From positions 1 through 64,000 of the forward strand of contig DASRFK010000011.1 in NCBI GenBank assembly GCA_035651635.1: a stretch of 64,000 bases of DNA, read 5' to 3'. Both the position numbers and the translations under genes were made by a program. Positions 26,447 to 35,237 of the stretch are shown in pieces. Each line of letters begins with the position of its first letter. Within the stretch, counting starts at the first letter, position 1. This DNA comes from JANXQE01 sp035651635 (GTDB taxonomy: Bacteria > Verrucomicrobiota > Verrucomicrobiia > Limisphaerales > UBA8199). The notes under the pieces are model-generated. The model did not search any database, was not told the DNA's origin, and was given only the letters and a program-made list of their open reading frames with translations.

Positions 26447-27517
26447 GTGAAAATGAGTTCCGAAGTCCGACGCTCCCGATGGCCCCTGATTAAACCCGGA
26501 CAATCGGAATCGCTCTCGGGCACTCCTCGGTCAGCAAGTGCTCGAACTGACCCGGTCGGCCGCTGTCGGCGCTTGCTCAATGTGGCGGGCCCTTTCCTGG
26601 GGCTGCTGCTGGTGCTGGGGCTGTTTTCGCTGAGTCCATCCGTGCGGCCGTACTTCCTGACGGGGCCGAACTTCAAAATCATCCTGACGCAGACAGTCAT
26701 CGTCGCGATGGGAACGCTGGGCATGACGCTGATTATTATTAGCGGCGGGATCGATTTGAGTGTCGGGTCGGTCGTCGCCCTGACCAGTGTGGTGGGAGCG
26801 ACGGCCCTGGTCAAAGGCGTCTCCCCGGCCGTGGTGGTCTTGCTAAGCGTTGCTGTCGGCGCGGGCGTTGGACTGCTGAACGGACTGGTCATCGGTGGTC
26901 TGCGGATGATGCCCTTTATTGTCACACTTGGGATGATGGGGGTAGCGCGCGGGGTGGCGAAGTGGCTCTCCGGCAATCAAACCGTGAGCGTGCCCGACAC
27001 GTCCATCAATGCGATTATGGATCTCAAGGACCCAACGAGATTGTTCCCGCTGCCACTGGGGGTCTGGATCACTCTCGGCTTGGCCGCGGTCATGGCGATC
27101 GTCATGCGCAACACCGTGTTCGGCCGATACATTTTCGCCCTCGGCTCGAACGAAGCAGCCGCGCGGCTCTGCGGGATCCGGGTGAATCTGCAAAAAGTGC
27201 TGATCTATTCTGTGGCGGGCATTTTTTTCGGTTTGGCCGGCCTGATGCAGCTTTCGCGTCTGACTCAGGGCGATCCGACTGTGGCCATTGGGCTGGAACT
27301 GGACATCATCGCCGCGGTAGTCATTGGAGGTGCCAGTCTGAGTGGCGGCAGCGGCAGCGTGCTGGGTTCGATGATCGGCGCGCTAACCATGGCCGTCCTG
27401 CGCAATGGCTCCAACCAGATGGGCTGGCCCACGTTCATGCAGGAAATCATCATTGGCGTTGTGATTATTATCGCCGTCGGGGTGGACAAACTGCGCCAGA
27501 GAAGCACGAAGAATTAA
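26447..27517 (+). CDS. Sugar ABC transporter permease (RbsC-like)
   Basis: A 356-residue protein of the BPD_transp_2 family. After a polar N-terminus (1-45) there are about ten membrane helices. TLGMTLIIISGGIDLSVGS is the hallmark of RbsC-type permeases, followed by LNGLVIGGLRMMPFIVTLG, the coupling region NEAAARLCGIRV, and IAAVVIGGASLSGGSGSVLG. GTG 26447 is taken as the start; ATG 26453 is equally possible. It forms the membrane channel for the adjacent binding protein and must borrow an ATPase encoded elsewhere, because the next gene is an oxygenase. Confidence 0.92.
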   Translation: MKMSSEVRRSRWPLIKPGQSESLSGTPRSASARTDPVGRCRRLLNVAGPFLGLLLVLGLFSLSPSVRPYFLTGPNFKIILTQTVIVAMGTLGMTLIIISGGIDLSVGSVVALTSVVGATALVKGVSPAVVVLLSVAVGAGVGLLNGLVIGGLRMMPFIVTLGMMGVARGVAKWLSGNQTVSVPDTSINAIMDLKDPTRLFPLPLGVWITLGLAAVMAIVMRNTVFGRYIFALGSNEAAARLCGIRVNLQKVLIYSVAGIFFGLAGLMQLSRLTQGDPTVAIGLELDIIAAVVIGGASLSGGSGSVLGSMIGALTMAVLRNGSNQMGWPTFMQEIIIGVVIIIAVGVDKLRQRSTKN

Positions 27518-27723
27518 AGGCCGAAGGCGGAGCGCGGCTCTAAATCCGAAAGCCGGAAAGGAACTCAAGATCCGAAATGCGAAAACCCAACCAGCAGTCA
27601 CAACGCCCAAAAAGTACGGCGGATCGAACGGGAAAAAAGGAGCCGCCTGTTCGCTTTGCGAGGCGTTCCCTTGCCACGTCAATTCGGATTTCGGATTTCC
27701 TTTGGGATTTCCGCCTTCGGCCT
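27518..27723. repeat. Inverted-repeat element between permease and MIOX genes
   Basis: Exact 14-bp arms AGGCCGAAGGCGGA (27518-27531) and TCCGCCTTCGGCCT (27710-27723) bound a 206-base gene-free stretch. Inside are ATCCGAAA motifs on one side and TTCGGATTTCGGATTT on the other, again mirror-related. It starts directly after the permease stop and may be a non-coding mobile repeat. It could form a stem separating the transporter from the downstream gene. Confidence 0.65.
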
Positions 27724-27800
27724 CGGGGTTTTCGCGGGCTTGCCAATCCAGTCAGGCAGAGTTAATTTCCTCATGGAAGCCATAATAAAACTGAATTGCT

Positions 27801-28688
27801 ATGAACGATTCCAACCGCCCATTGTCCGGGCTCGAAGAGTGGGAAGATTTTCTGAAGGACCGATATCCCGAGACCGCTCCGCAGAGCAAGCCGTTCCAGG
27901 CGACCGACCCGAATAAAAAGAAAGAGCAGTTCCGCAATTACGAAGCCAATGCGCGGCCGACGGTGAGGGAGTTTTACCGGCTCAACCACCGCCACCAGAC
28001 GTACGATTTCGTGCAGTCGAAGCGAAAGGAGTTTCTGGGGCTCCATCGCAAGAAAATGAGCGTGTGGGAGGCCCTCGAGTACCTGAATACCCTGGTGGAC
28101 GACAGCGATCCGGATACGGATATGTCACAGCTGGATCACCTGCTGCAAACCGCCGAGCAGATCAGGCACGACGGGCATCCGCGCTGGTTCATCTTGGCTG
28201 GGCTGATCCATGATCTTGGGAAGATTCTTTGCCTGTATGGCGAGCCTCAATGGGCGGTAGTCGGCGACACTTTCCCGGTCGGTTGCGCCTGGTCGGATAG
28301 AATTGTGTTCCACCAGTTTTTTGTCGATAACCCGGACAGCCAGGAAGCCAGATTTCAAACGCAGCTGGGGGTTTACGAGGAAGGCAAAGGGCTCGACTCG
28401 GTTTGCATGTCCTGGGGCCATGACGAGTATTTGTACCACGTGGTGAAGGATTACCTGCCCAGGGAAGCCCTTTATATGATCCGGTATCATTCGTTTTATC
28501 CCGCGCACCGGGACGGGGAGTACGGTTACCTGATGAGCGAGCAGGACCGCGACATGTTCAAGTGGGTGCAGGCTTTCAACCCGTACGACTTGTATACCAA
28601 GAACCACAAGAAACCGGATTTGAAGGAATTGCGGCCGTTTTACGACGAGCTAATTAAGGAATACCTGCCGGCAAAACTGAGCTGGTGA
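27801..28688 (+). CDS. miox: Myo-inositol oxygenase
   Basis: The 295-residue enzyme cleaves myo-inositol with oxygen to D-glucuronate at a di-iron centre. All six iron ligands known from the mammalian enzyme are present in matching context: His113 (DHLLQTAEQ), His137 and Asp138 (LIHDLGK), His207 (SWGHDEY), His230 (RYHSFYP) and Asp263 (NPYDLYTK). The GEPQWAVVGDTFPVGC block is almost identical to animal MIOX. Such genes are common in eukaryotes and scattered in bacteria. Its position behind an RbsBC-like transporter suggests an inositol catabolic unit. The glucuronate product could feed the UxaC-like protein at 4729. Confidence 0.96.
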   Translation: MNDSNRPLSGLEEWEDFLKDRYPETAPQSKPFQATDPNKKKEQFRNYEANARPTVREFYRLNHRHQTYDFVQSKRKEFLGLHRKKMSVWEALEYLNTLVDDSDPDTDMSQLDHLLQTAEQIRHDGHPRWFILAGLIHDLGKILCLYGEPQWAVVGDTFPVGCAWSDRIVFHQFFVDNPDSQEARFQTQLGVYEEGKGLDSVCMSWGHDEYLYHVVKDYLPREALYMIRYHSFYPAHRDGEYGYLMSEQDRDMFKWVQAFNPYDLYTKNHKKPDLKELRPFYDELIKEYLPAKLSW

Positions 28689-28794
28689 GGAAGTATTGCC
28701 GCTGGTTTGGCTTTGGCACAGCGAACCTCGGCCCGTTGGGCCGAGATACAAGCAATGCCGACGAGGGTTTGATTCTCGGCACTTTGCTGAAGGG

Positions 28795-29169
28795 TTACTC
28801 GATGCTCAGGGCTTGGTCGAGGCATTGCGGCAAATGGTTAAGGAGGGCCGATTCGCTCACAATCAGGGTCACTCCGGCCGCGAGTGCGGCTTTCTGGACC
28901 TCCGGCTGGTCTTCGGCGCCAAAAGCGATAACGGGCACGTGTTGGGTGGCGGGATTGTGCTTCAACCGACCCAAGGCGGCGCAAACGTCCTGAGGGGAAG
29001 CGCGCAGATCTGCCAGCACGAGCATGGGCTTGGTTTGTTCGCAGCACTCGGGGAGGAGGCGTGAGTCGGAAACCGACTGGACCCGATACTTAAGATCCTG
29101 CAAGCGATTGACAAGCTGCGAGCCAGGCAATAGGTTTTCGTATAGGACAAGCGCCAGCGGTTCGGTCAT
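28795..29169 (-). CDS. Stand-alone receiver-like domain protein
   Basis: The 124-residue protein has the alternating strand and helix layout of a response-regulator receiver: LALVLYENLLPGSQLVNRL, an Asp in MLVLADLRAS at the acceptor position, VPVIAFGAEDQPEVQKAAL and AGVTLIVSES. The acidic pair of the first strand is replaced by Tyr-Glu-Asn, and the usual Lys after strand 5 is Ser. Phosphorylation is therefore doubtful, and it may be a pseudo-receiver. It is transcribed divergently from nusA, and no kinase is close. Confidence 0.8.
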   Translation of the reverse strand: MTEPLALVLYENLLPGSQLVNRLQDLKYRVQSVSDSRLLPECCEQTKPMLVLADLRASPQDVCAALGRLKHNPATQHVPVIAFGAEDQPEVQKAALAAGVTLIVSESALLNHLPQCLDQALSIE

Positions 29170-29267
29170 GTGTTCACCTTGGAACAGGCCGCTGGAATTT
29201 GCAAAAATTTTGCGGCTTGGGACGCACCTTTTCGCCGGCTTTCCGCCGAATCCGCCGAATAAGGGGC

Positions 29268-29296
29268 TTGACTGTTTTTGACTAAAAATTTACCTT
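29268..29296 (+). promoter_or_regulatory. Possible sigma70-like promoter for the nusA operon
   Basis: TTGACT (29268-29273) is followed after 17 bases by TACCTT (29291-29296). The -35 is good and the -10 is weak. The AT-rich stretch is the most promoter-like sequence in the 233-base gap and would give a leader of about 100 bases containing the terminator-like hairpin at 29336. Confidence 0.4.
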
Positions 29297-29335
29297 AGCA
29301 ATAGAACGGTATACTTGCTGGTTCGCCAGCGCGCC

Positions 29336-29368
29336 AAAGTCGGAAGAGTTCAATCTGCCGACTTTTTT
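29336..29368 (+). terminator. Terminator-like hairpin in the nusA leader (possible attenuator)
   Basis: AAAGTCGG (29336-29343) and CCGACTTT (29358-29365) form a perfect 8-bp stem with a 14-base loop, and the run continues to six T residues (29363-29368). It lies 35 bases before the nusA ATG, downstream of the likely promoter, so it would act inside the leader. NusA itself modulates pausing and termination, so autoregulatory attenuation is a natural guess. Confidence 0.6.
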
Positions 29369-29402
29369 GTTCCCCGGAAGGGAAGCCGTTCTTTAAAGAC
29401 GT

Positions 29403-30683
29403 ATGAACGCCGACTTTCTAGCTGTATTAGAGTTTTGGGAACGTGAAAAGGGCATCAACCGTGATGTCCTGGTCGGCGCTGTCCATGAAGCGTTGCTGTC
29501 TGCGGCCAAGAAAGCCGTCGGTCCGGCTCGCGAACTGCGGGTCGCGATTGACCCGAAAAATGGTGACATTCGCGCGTATGCCAAGCTAATCGTGTCCGAA
29601 AAGGTGATTTCCAAACACGACCAGATCTCCCTGTTCGATTCACGGCGGATCCGGGCCGATGCCCAGGTCGGGGAAGAAGTAGAGGTCGAAGTAACCCCGG
29701 TGGGTTTCGGCCGCATCGCGGCCCAATACGCCAAGCAAGCGCTGATGATGCATATTCGCCGCGCGGAAAAGGCGCTCATTTTTACCGAGTTCAAAGACCG
29801 GGTTGGCGACATCATCAGCGGGACGGTGCGCCGATTCGAACGTTCGGACGTCATCGTCGACCTGGGCAAATACGAGGCGCTCCTGCCCAATCGGGAGCGC
29901 GTCCCGACGGAGGAATACCAGATTGGCGAACGGATCCGTTGTTACGTCAAAGCAGTCGAGCAAGGTCCCCATGGCCCCGAGATCATCCTTTCGCGTTCCG
30001 ACCCGCGTTTTGTGCTCAAGCTCTTTCAGCTGGAAGTTTCGGAAATCAACGATGGCACGATCGAAATAAAGGGCATCGCCCGGGAACCGGGTTTCCGGAC
30101 CAAACTGGCGGTCTATACGCGCGATGAAAAAGTCGATCCGGTTGGCGCTTGTGTCGGGTTGCGGGGCCAGCGGGTCAAGAACATCGTCCGGGAACTCAAT
30201 AACGAAAAGGTCGACATTATCCGCTGGGATCCGATCATCCGCAACTTCATCACCAACGCCCTGGCGCCAGCGAAACTCAAGGCCTTCGAGATTGATGAAG
30301 CCAATAAGCGCGTCAAGATCATCGTCAGTCCCGACCAGTTGTCCCTGGCCATCGGCAAGCGCGGCCAGAACGCGCGGTTGACCTCGAAGCTGACGGGCTG
30401 GCAGGTGGACATCGAAGCCGAGGTGGTGGTTCACAAAGGCTTCGAAGAGAAAGTTGCGGAGGCGGTCGATTCGCTGGCGGCCATCCCCGGAATCACGAGG
30501 GAACAGGCTGACGTCCTGGTCCACCACGGCTTGACGCGGCTGGAAGATCTTTTGCAGGCGGATGTCAGCGATTTGTCCGGGATCGAGCAGATCGGCGAAA
30601 GCGCCGCGGCCATCCTGGAGTCAGCGCGCGCCGAGGGGGCTCGGCGGACCTTGAGTGTAGGTGAAACCCCGGTGTCGGGTTAG
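29403..30683 (+). CDS. nusA: Transcription termination/antitermination factor NusA
   Basis: The protein has 426 residues. The N-terminal RNA polymerase-binding domain (about 1-125) begins MNADFLAVLEFWEREKGINR. An S1 domain (about 133-200, GDIISGTVRRFERSDVIVDLG), two KH domains with VGACVGLRGQRVKNI and LAIGKRGQNARL, and a C-terminal helix-hairpin-helix/acidic region (about 350-426, IPGITREQADVLVHHGLTRL) follow. It binds nascent RNA and RNA polymerase, controlling pausing and termination. It heads the operon with infB, but the usual upstream partner rimP is absent. The leader carries a hairpin at 29336. Confidence 0.97.
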   Translation: MNADFLAVLEFWEREKGINRDVLVGAVHEALLSAAKKAVGPARELRVAIDPKNGDIRAYAKLIVSEKVISKHDQISLFDSRRIRADAQVGEEVEVEVTPVGFGRIAAQYAKQALMMHIRRAEKALIFTEFKDRVGDIISGTVRRFERSDVIVDLGKYEALLPNRERVPTEEYQIGERIRCYVKAVEQGPHGPEIILSRSDPRFVLKLFQLEVSEINDGTIEIKGIAREPGFRTKLAVYTRDEKVDPVGACVGLRGQRVKNIVRELNNEKVDIIRWDPIIRNFITNALAPAKLKAFEIDEANKRVKIIVSPDQLSLAIGKRGQNARLTSKLTGWQVDIEAEVVVHKGFEEKVAEAVDSLAAIPGITREQADVLVHHGLTRLEDLLQADVSDLSGIEQIGESAAAILESARAEGARRTLSVGETPVSG

Positions 30684-30769
30684 AGCTCGCTGGCGCAGGA
30701 AGTTTTTACATGGTAAGATCGAGCCGATGAAGGCTGCACGGCAAGTATGGCCCGAAGAGTTAGAGAATT

Positions 30770-33349
30770 ATGCCCGTCCGTATTTACGATATTTCAAAAA
30801 AGCTCGGCTTGGAGAACAAAGAAGTTCTGGCCAAGGCGAAAGAGCTGGGCATTGCCGCCGCGCGGGTAGCGTCCAGTTCACTGGATAAAATCACCGCCGA
30901 GTACCTTGAACAGCAACTCATCCTGGCTCATCCCAATCGGCCGAGCGCCTCGGCAGCCACTCCTGCGGCTGGGCCGGTGGAAACCCCGGTGGCAACGCAG
31001 TCTGCTCCCGCGCCGGTGGTGACGGCGTCACTCGTCGAATCAGCGCCCACGCAGGTTCAGGAAGTTACGATCAGTACTGCCGGCTCGACCGCCGTGCTTG
31101 AGCCGCCTGCGGCCGAGATGCCAGCGGTCGCCCAAACTCCCGCTCCCAGCTCTGCTCCAGTAGAAGTACCCAACCATGTCTCAGAACCCAAGCCAACCGT
31201 GCTGGAAACTCCAGAAGCAGGGGTTAAACCAATCCCTTCGGTCTTCCAAGCGCCGGCTGCACTGCCGGCCCTGCCCCTGGAACCCGTGGGTCCGAAGCTG
31301 GGCGATAAGGTAGGCTTCGTCCAACTGCCGCCGAAACCCGGCCCTAAATTGCCGGACAAGGTCGGCACGAGCGGGGTTAAATTGCCGCCCCGCCCTCCCG
31401 AACCGCGGCGCACAGATTTCACCAAGCGTGGTGACATACGCAGCGTGCGAGGTCCGGGCGCCCCGACCGGCCCCTCGGTGCCCGGCGCAAAATTCCCGGC
31501 TAAGCCGGCGGCAAAGGCCGAAGCGGCCGCGCCGAAGATCAATCTGCCTGCCGATGCCCAAGTCATCACGATTAAGCCGCCCATCGTCGTGCGTGAGCTA
31601 GCGGAGCACCTCAAGCAGAAGCCTTTCAAAATCATCGCCGATTTAATGCAGCTGGGCGTCTTCGCCACCGTTAACCAGGCGATCGACGAATCCGTCGCGC
31701 AACGGGTCTGCGCCACTTACGGGTTCCGATTCGAAGTAGAGAAGCGCGAGCGCGGCAGCGGCATTGTTCATGCCCCGATTAAAAAGGTCGAGCTGGACGT
31801 GGAAGACAAACCGGAGGAACTGGCTCCGCGCGCACCGGTGGTGACCATCATGGGTCACGTGGACCACGGCAAAACCACGCTGCTGGACGTGATCCGCAAG
31901 TCCAATGTGGCGGCCGGGGAGGCGGGCGGAATCACCCAGCATATCGGCGCTTACACCATTTCTTTTCCACATCCCGAGCGAAAACAGGAACTGGCGCAAA
32001 TCACTTTCCTGGACACCCCCGGCCATGCGGCGTTCAGCTCGATGCGGGCCCGGGGAGCCAATGTCACTGACTTAGTGGTACTGGTGGTGGCAGCGAATGA
32101 TGGCGTGATGCCCCAAACGCTGGAAGCATTGAACCATGCCAAGGCCGCCAAAGTCCCCATCCTGGTCGCGGTTAACAAAATCGACCATCCTAACGCCAAC
32201 CCGCTCAAGGTGCGCCAGCAGTTACAGGATAAAGGTCTCGTGCCGGACGACTGGGGTGGCGAAACCATTTTCGTTGATGTTTCGGCTCTCACCAAGCAAG
32301 GCGTTGATAAACTGATTGAAATGATTTTGCTTCAGGCGGACCTGCTGGAGCTCAAAGCCAACCCGAACCGGCGCGCCAAGGGCAACGTCATCGAATCCGG
32401 CCTGGAACCGGGAGGACCCACTGCCACGGTACTGGTCCGCAAAGGCACTCTGCACGTGAGCGATATCATCATCTGCGGCCAGTACTACGGCCGTGTGCGG
32501 GCCCTCATCAGCGAGGAAGGCAAACGTCTCAAGGAAGCCGCCCCGTCCGTGGCCGTGCGGGTGCTGGGTCTCAATGGCGTTCCGGAGGCGGGACTCGAAT
32601 TCAGCGTCGTTGAGGATGAAAAGGCCGCGCGGGAACTGGCGGAGCAGCGGGCGCAGGAAGCTAAACTCCTCGGACAGGAGCAACCTCGGGCCAAGGTGAC
32701 GCTGGAGAACCTCTTTGCCCAACTCGAATCGAGCACATCGAAGGCCCTCAAAGCGGTGGTTAAGGCCGATGCCCAAGGCTCGGTCGAGGCGATTGTCGAC
32801 GCTCTAAAGAAAATCGATTCGGACAAGGTTTCCCTCGAAATCATCCATAGCGCGGTGGGCACCATCACCGAGTCGGATGTGGCGCTGGCCTCGGCCTCGC
32901 ACGCGGTCATTTTGGGCTTCCACACGCGGGTCGATAGCGGTGTCGCCGACAAGGCGAAACACGAAGGGGTTCAGATCAAGCTATACGCGATCATTTACGA
33001 GCTGATCGATCAGGTCAAAGAGGGCATGGCCGGCCTGCTCGAACCGATTCTTAAAGACGTTACCGCCGGCGTTGCCGAGGTGCGCAAGATTTTCGAATTG
33101 TCCAAAGGTGCGCCGGTAGCGGGCTGCATGGTCACCAGCGGTCGAATTGTCAAAGGCAAGGTGCGCATCCGGCGTCGCAAGGAGATTATTTACGAGGGCA
33201 TCACTCAGTCGTTGCGCCGGTTTCAGGATGAAGTCAACGAAGTGCGCGCGGGCATGGAGTGTGGCATCCGCATTGAGGGCTTCAGCGAGTTTCAGATTGG
33301 TGACAATATCGAGTGTTACACGATTGAGAAAGTGGCCCAAAAACTATGA
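30770..33349 (+). CDS. infB: Translation initiation factor IF-2
   Basis: An 859-residue GTPase that places initiator tRNA on the ribosome. It has an N-terminal IF2_N domain (MPVRIYDISKKLGLENKEVL), a long Pro/Ala-rich linker (about 55-250), and a second IF2_N domain (VVRELAEHLKQKPFKIIADL). The G domain starts near 355 with GHVDHGKTTLLD (G1), GGITQHIGAY (G2), DTPGHAAF (G3), NKID (G4) and SAL (G5), and the C-terminal beta barrels contain MECGIRIEGF. The linker is the variable part of the family. It follows nusA after 86 bases, in the usual order nusA-infB-rbfA. Confidence 0.98.
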   Translation: MPVRIYDISKKLGLENKEVLAKAKELGIAAARVASSSLDKITAEYLEQQLILAHPNRPSASAATPAAGPVETPVATQSAPAPVVTASLVESAPTQVQEVTISTAGSTAVLEPPAAEMPAVAQTPAPSSAPVEVPNHVSEPKPTVLETPEAGVKPIPSVFQAPAALPALPLEPVGPKLGDKVGFVQLPPKPGPKLPDKVGTSGVKLPPRPPEPRRTDFTKRGDIRSVRGPGAPTGPSVPGAKFPAKPAAKAEAAAPKINLPADAQVITIKPPIVVRELAEHLKQKPFKIIADLMQLGVFATVNQAIDESVAQRVCATYGFRFEVEKRERGSGIVHAPIKKVELDVEDKPEELAPRAPVVTIMGHVDHGKTTLLDVIRKSNVAAGEAGGITQHIGAYTISFPHPERKQELAQITFLDTPGHAAFSSMRARGANVTDLVVLVVAANDGVMPQTLEALNHAKAAKVPILVAVNKIDHPNANPLKVRQQLQDKGLVPDDWGGETIFVDVSALTKQGVDKLIEMILLQADLLELKANPNRRAKGNVIESGLEPGGPTATVLVRKGTLHVSDIIICGQYYGRVRALISEEGKRLKEAAPSVAVRVLGLNGVPEAGLEFSVVEDEKAARELAEQRAQEAKLLGQEQPRAKVTLENLFAQLESSTSKALKAVVKADAQGSVEAIVDALKKIDSDKVSLEIIHSAVGTITESDVALASASHAVILGFHTRVDSGVADKAKHEGVQIKLYAIIYELIDQVKEGMAGLLEPILKDVTAGVAEVRKIFELSKGAPVAGCMVTSGRIVKGKVRIRRRKEIIYEGITQSLRRFQDEVNEVRAGMECGIRIEGFSEFQIGDNIECYTIEKVAQKL

Positions 33350-33351
33350 GC

Positions 33352-33375
33352 CTGAGCGGCGGCTGAACCGCTCAG
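33352..33375. repeat. Short perfect hairpin after infB
   Basis: CTGAGCGG and CCGCTCAG (8-bp arms, 8-base loop) begin four bases after the infB stop. No T-run follows, so it is more likely an RNA-stability or processing element within the operon than a terminator. Confidence 0.5.
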
Positions 33376-33432
33376 CCTGAAGTCAGGCCGGATGCCGCTC
33401 TCAGCTGTGGGCGATTGACTCAATTCATCCTC

Positions 33433-33795
33433 ATGCCTTCCCTGCGACTCCAACGTGTGCGCGAGCTCCTGAAACGGGAGATCGGCGAAGTCATCCGACG
33501 CGAGTTCCCCGTCAGCGAAGCCGGCCTGGTGACGGTCAATGACGTGGAGGTCGCCGGCGACCTGCATTCGGCGGTGGTATTCATCAGCATTCTGGGCAAT
33601 AACGAGCAACAAAAGCGCGGCCTGGATCTGCTCACCCGCCATCGCAAGCGCATCCAAGGCCTGGTGGGCCGCGCCGTGGTGCTTAAGTACACTCCGACTT
33701 TGAAATTTATCATCGATGACTCGGTCGTGCGGGCCAATCGCGTTCTGCAGATCATCGAGGAGCTGGAAAAGTCCAAGCCGAGCACGAACGAATAG
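33433..33795 (+). CDS. rbfA: Ribosome-binding factor A
   Basis: A 120-residue KH-like protein that helps mature the 30S subunit at the 5' end of 16S rRNA. It shows MPSLRLQRVRELLKREIGEVI at the start, then VTVNDVEVAGDLHSAVVFISI and the C-terminal YTPTLKFIIDDSVVRANRV block that defines the family. ATG 33433 is preferred to an upstream TTG at 33415 because RbfA proteins start at this point. It is third in the translation operon, 83 bases after infB, and 13 bases before the DHH phosphoesterase. Confidence 0.96.
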   Translation: MPSLRLQRVRELLKREIGEVIRREFPVSEAGLVTVNDVEVAGDLHSAVVFISILGNNEQQKRGLDLLTRHRKRIQGLVGRAVVLKYTPTLKFIIDDSVVRANRVLQIIEELEKSKPSTNE

Positions 33796-33808
33796 CTGTG
33801 CCTGGTCC

Positions 33809-34801
33809 ATGAAGCAGCACCCTAAAATTATCGACCGAATCCTCGATGACATTCGCCAGAGCGAGACTTTTTGCGTGGTCGGCCACATTCGGCCAGACGG
33901 CGATTGCGTCGGCTCGCAACTGGGCCTGAGCCTTGCCCTTAAAAACGAAGGCAAAAAAGTCGTCTGCTGGAACGAGGATAAGATCCCACAGAAGTACGAG
34001 TTCCTGGATCCTGAGCACGTTATTCAAAAGCCGAAGAACGGGATGCAGTTTGATTGCGTCATCGCTACAGACGCGGCCAGCTTCGAGCGGCTTGGCAAGG
34101 TGGGCGCCTGCATCACGGATCGCAAGCGCTTCATCAATATCGATCATCACGAGAGTAACACTCGCTATGCCGATTTGAACTGGGTCTCAGCCCGCGAACC
34201 CTCGACGGGTGAACTTATCTTCCGGATATTGAAGGTCGCCAAATGGCCGATTACCAAGCCCATCGCCAATTGCTTGTTCACCGCAGTCTCGACAGATACG
34301 GGCTCCTTTCAATATGCCACCACGCGGCCGGGAACCTACCACGTGGCCGGCGAACTGGTGCGGCGCGGAGCCGACCTGGCAAGGATTTGCGACGAGGTTT
34401 ATCAATCCTACCCATTGTCCAGGGCCCGCCTGCTACGGCACGTATACAGCCATTTTCGGCTCACGCATCACAACCAAATCGGGTATTTCTGGCTGAAAAA
34501 AGCCGACTTCGCTCGTTCCGGGGCAGACAGTAGTGACTCCGAAGGACTGATCGACCACATTCGCGCCATTGCGCCGGTTGTGGTGGCGTGTGTGTTCGAG
34601 GAAATCGAGCCTGAACTGACCCGCATCAGCCTTCGCTCAAAGAGCGATAAAATCAATGTCAATGAGGTTGCGGCGCAATTTGGCGGAGGTGGTCATCCCG
34701 CCGCGGCTGGTGCACGTATCCCCGGCACGCCACTCGCCGTCCAGCGACAAGTCATCGCAGCACTCAAAAAGGCGTTGAACGGGGTAAACGGCGCGAAGTG
34801 A
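33809..34801 (+). CDS. nrnA: DHH/DHHA1 phosphoesterase, NrnA-like oligoribonuclease/pAp phosphatase
   Basis: The protein has 330 residues. DHH motifs are GHIRPDGDCVGSQLGL, IATDAAS and INIDHHESNTRYAD, with the aspartates and histidines binding two manganese ions. The C-terminal DHHA1 domain ends in FGGGGHPAAAGARIPG, which binds the substrate. NrnA proteins degrade 2-5 nt RNA ends and remove phosphate from pAp. Placement right after rbfA is conserved in many bacteria. ATG 33809 is chosen because an earlier frame start at 33716 lies inside rbfA. Confidence 0.95.
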   Translation: MKQHPKIIDRILDDIRQSETFCVVGHIRPDGDCVGSQLGLSLALKNEGKKVVCWNEDKIPQKYEFLDPEHVIQKPKNGMQFDCVIATDAASFERLGKVGACITDRKRFINIDHHESNTRYADLNWVSAREPSTGELIFRILKVAKWPITKPIANCLFTAVSTDTGSFQYATTRPGTYHVAGELVRRGADLARICDEVYQSYPLSRARLLRHVYSHFRLTHHNQIGYFWLKKADFARSGADSSDSEGLIDHIRAIAPVVVACVFEEIEPELTRISLRSKSDKINVNEVAAQFGGGGHPAAAGARIPGTPLAVQRQVIAALKKALNGVNGAK

Positions 34802-34871
34802 GAGATGGCGCGCGCCCTTAGGGGAGCTGCGATAATAAACTACCCTTCTCTAAATCCGAAAGGGGTTACAG

Positions 34872-35141
34872 CTACTGAATGGCACGGACCAACGAGATCG
34901 TCACAAGAGCTGCGGCAGCCATCTCAATAGTCAAGTATGTCAGGCCTTCCAAAACGTCAGCTCGACTGACCTCCTTTGCAGCAACCGTAGCCAAAGCCTT
35001 TGTCGCAGCCTTCTCGAGAGGAAAATGGAAGTCCCGCGTTTCTGGCAAGAGCGGGATTATATTATTCGCAGTGGCTTGGTCCAAAGAAGCTTGTGTCGCA
35101 AACGCAACATGGGAATAGCCCAAGTTCAAGGTCGCTTTCAT
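34872..35141 (-). CDS. Small hypothetical protein with C-terminal hydrophobic helix
   Basis: The 89-residue open frame runs against the operon direction. The N-terminal part is Ala/Thr-rich and polar. The last 21 residues (YLTIEMAAAALVTISLVRAI) look like one membrane helix. No family is recognised and no Shine-Dalgarno is visible before ATG 35141. Its DNA is less GC-rich than its neighbours, as is that of the next gene. It may be a real but orphan gene brought in with the ABATE gene, or spurious. Confidence 0.4.
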   Translation of the reverse strand: MKATLNLGYSHVAFATQASLDQATANNIIPLLPETRDFHFPLEKAATKALATVAAKEVSRADVLEGLTYLTIEMAAAALVTISLVRAIQ

Positions 35142-35237
35142 ACAGATAAATAACCGTCTAATTTAACTTTCACTAGTTACATCTACTCACAAACATCGTA
35201 ACTTGTCAAAAGAAATTTTGACGGTTACAGTTCTTTT

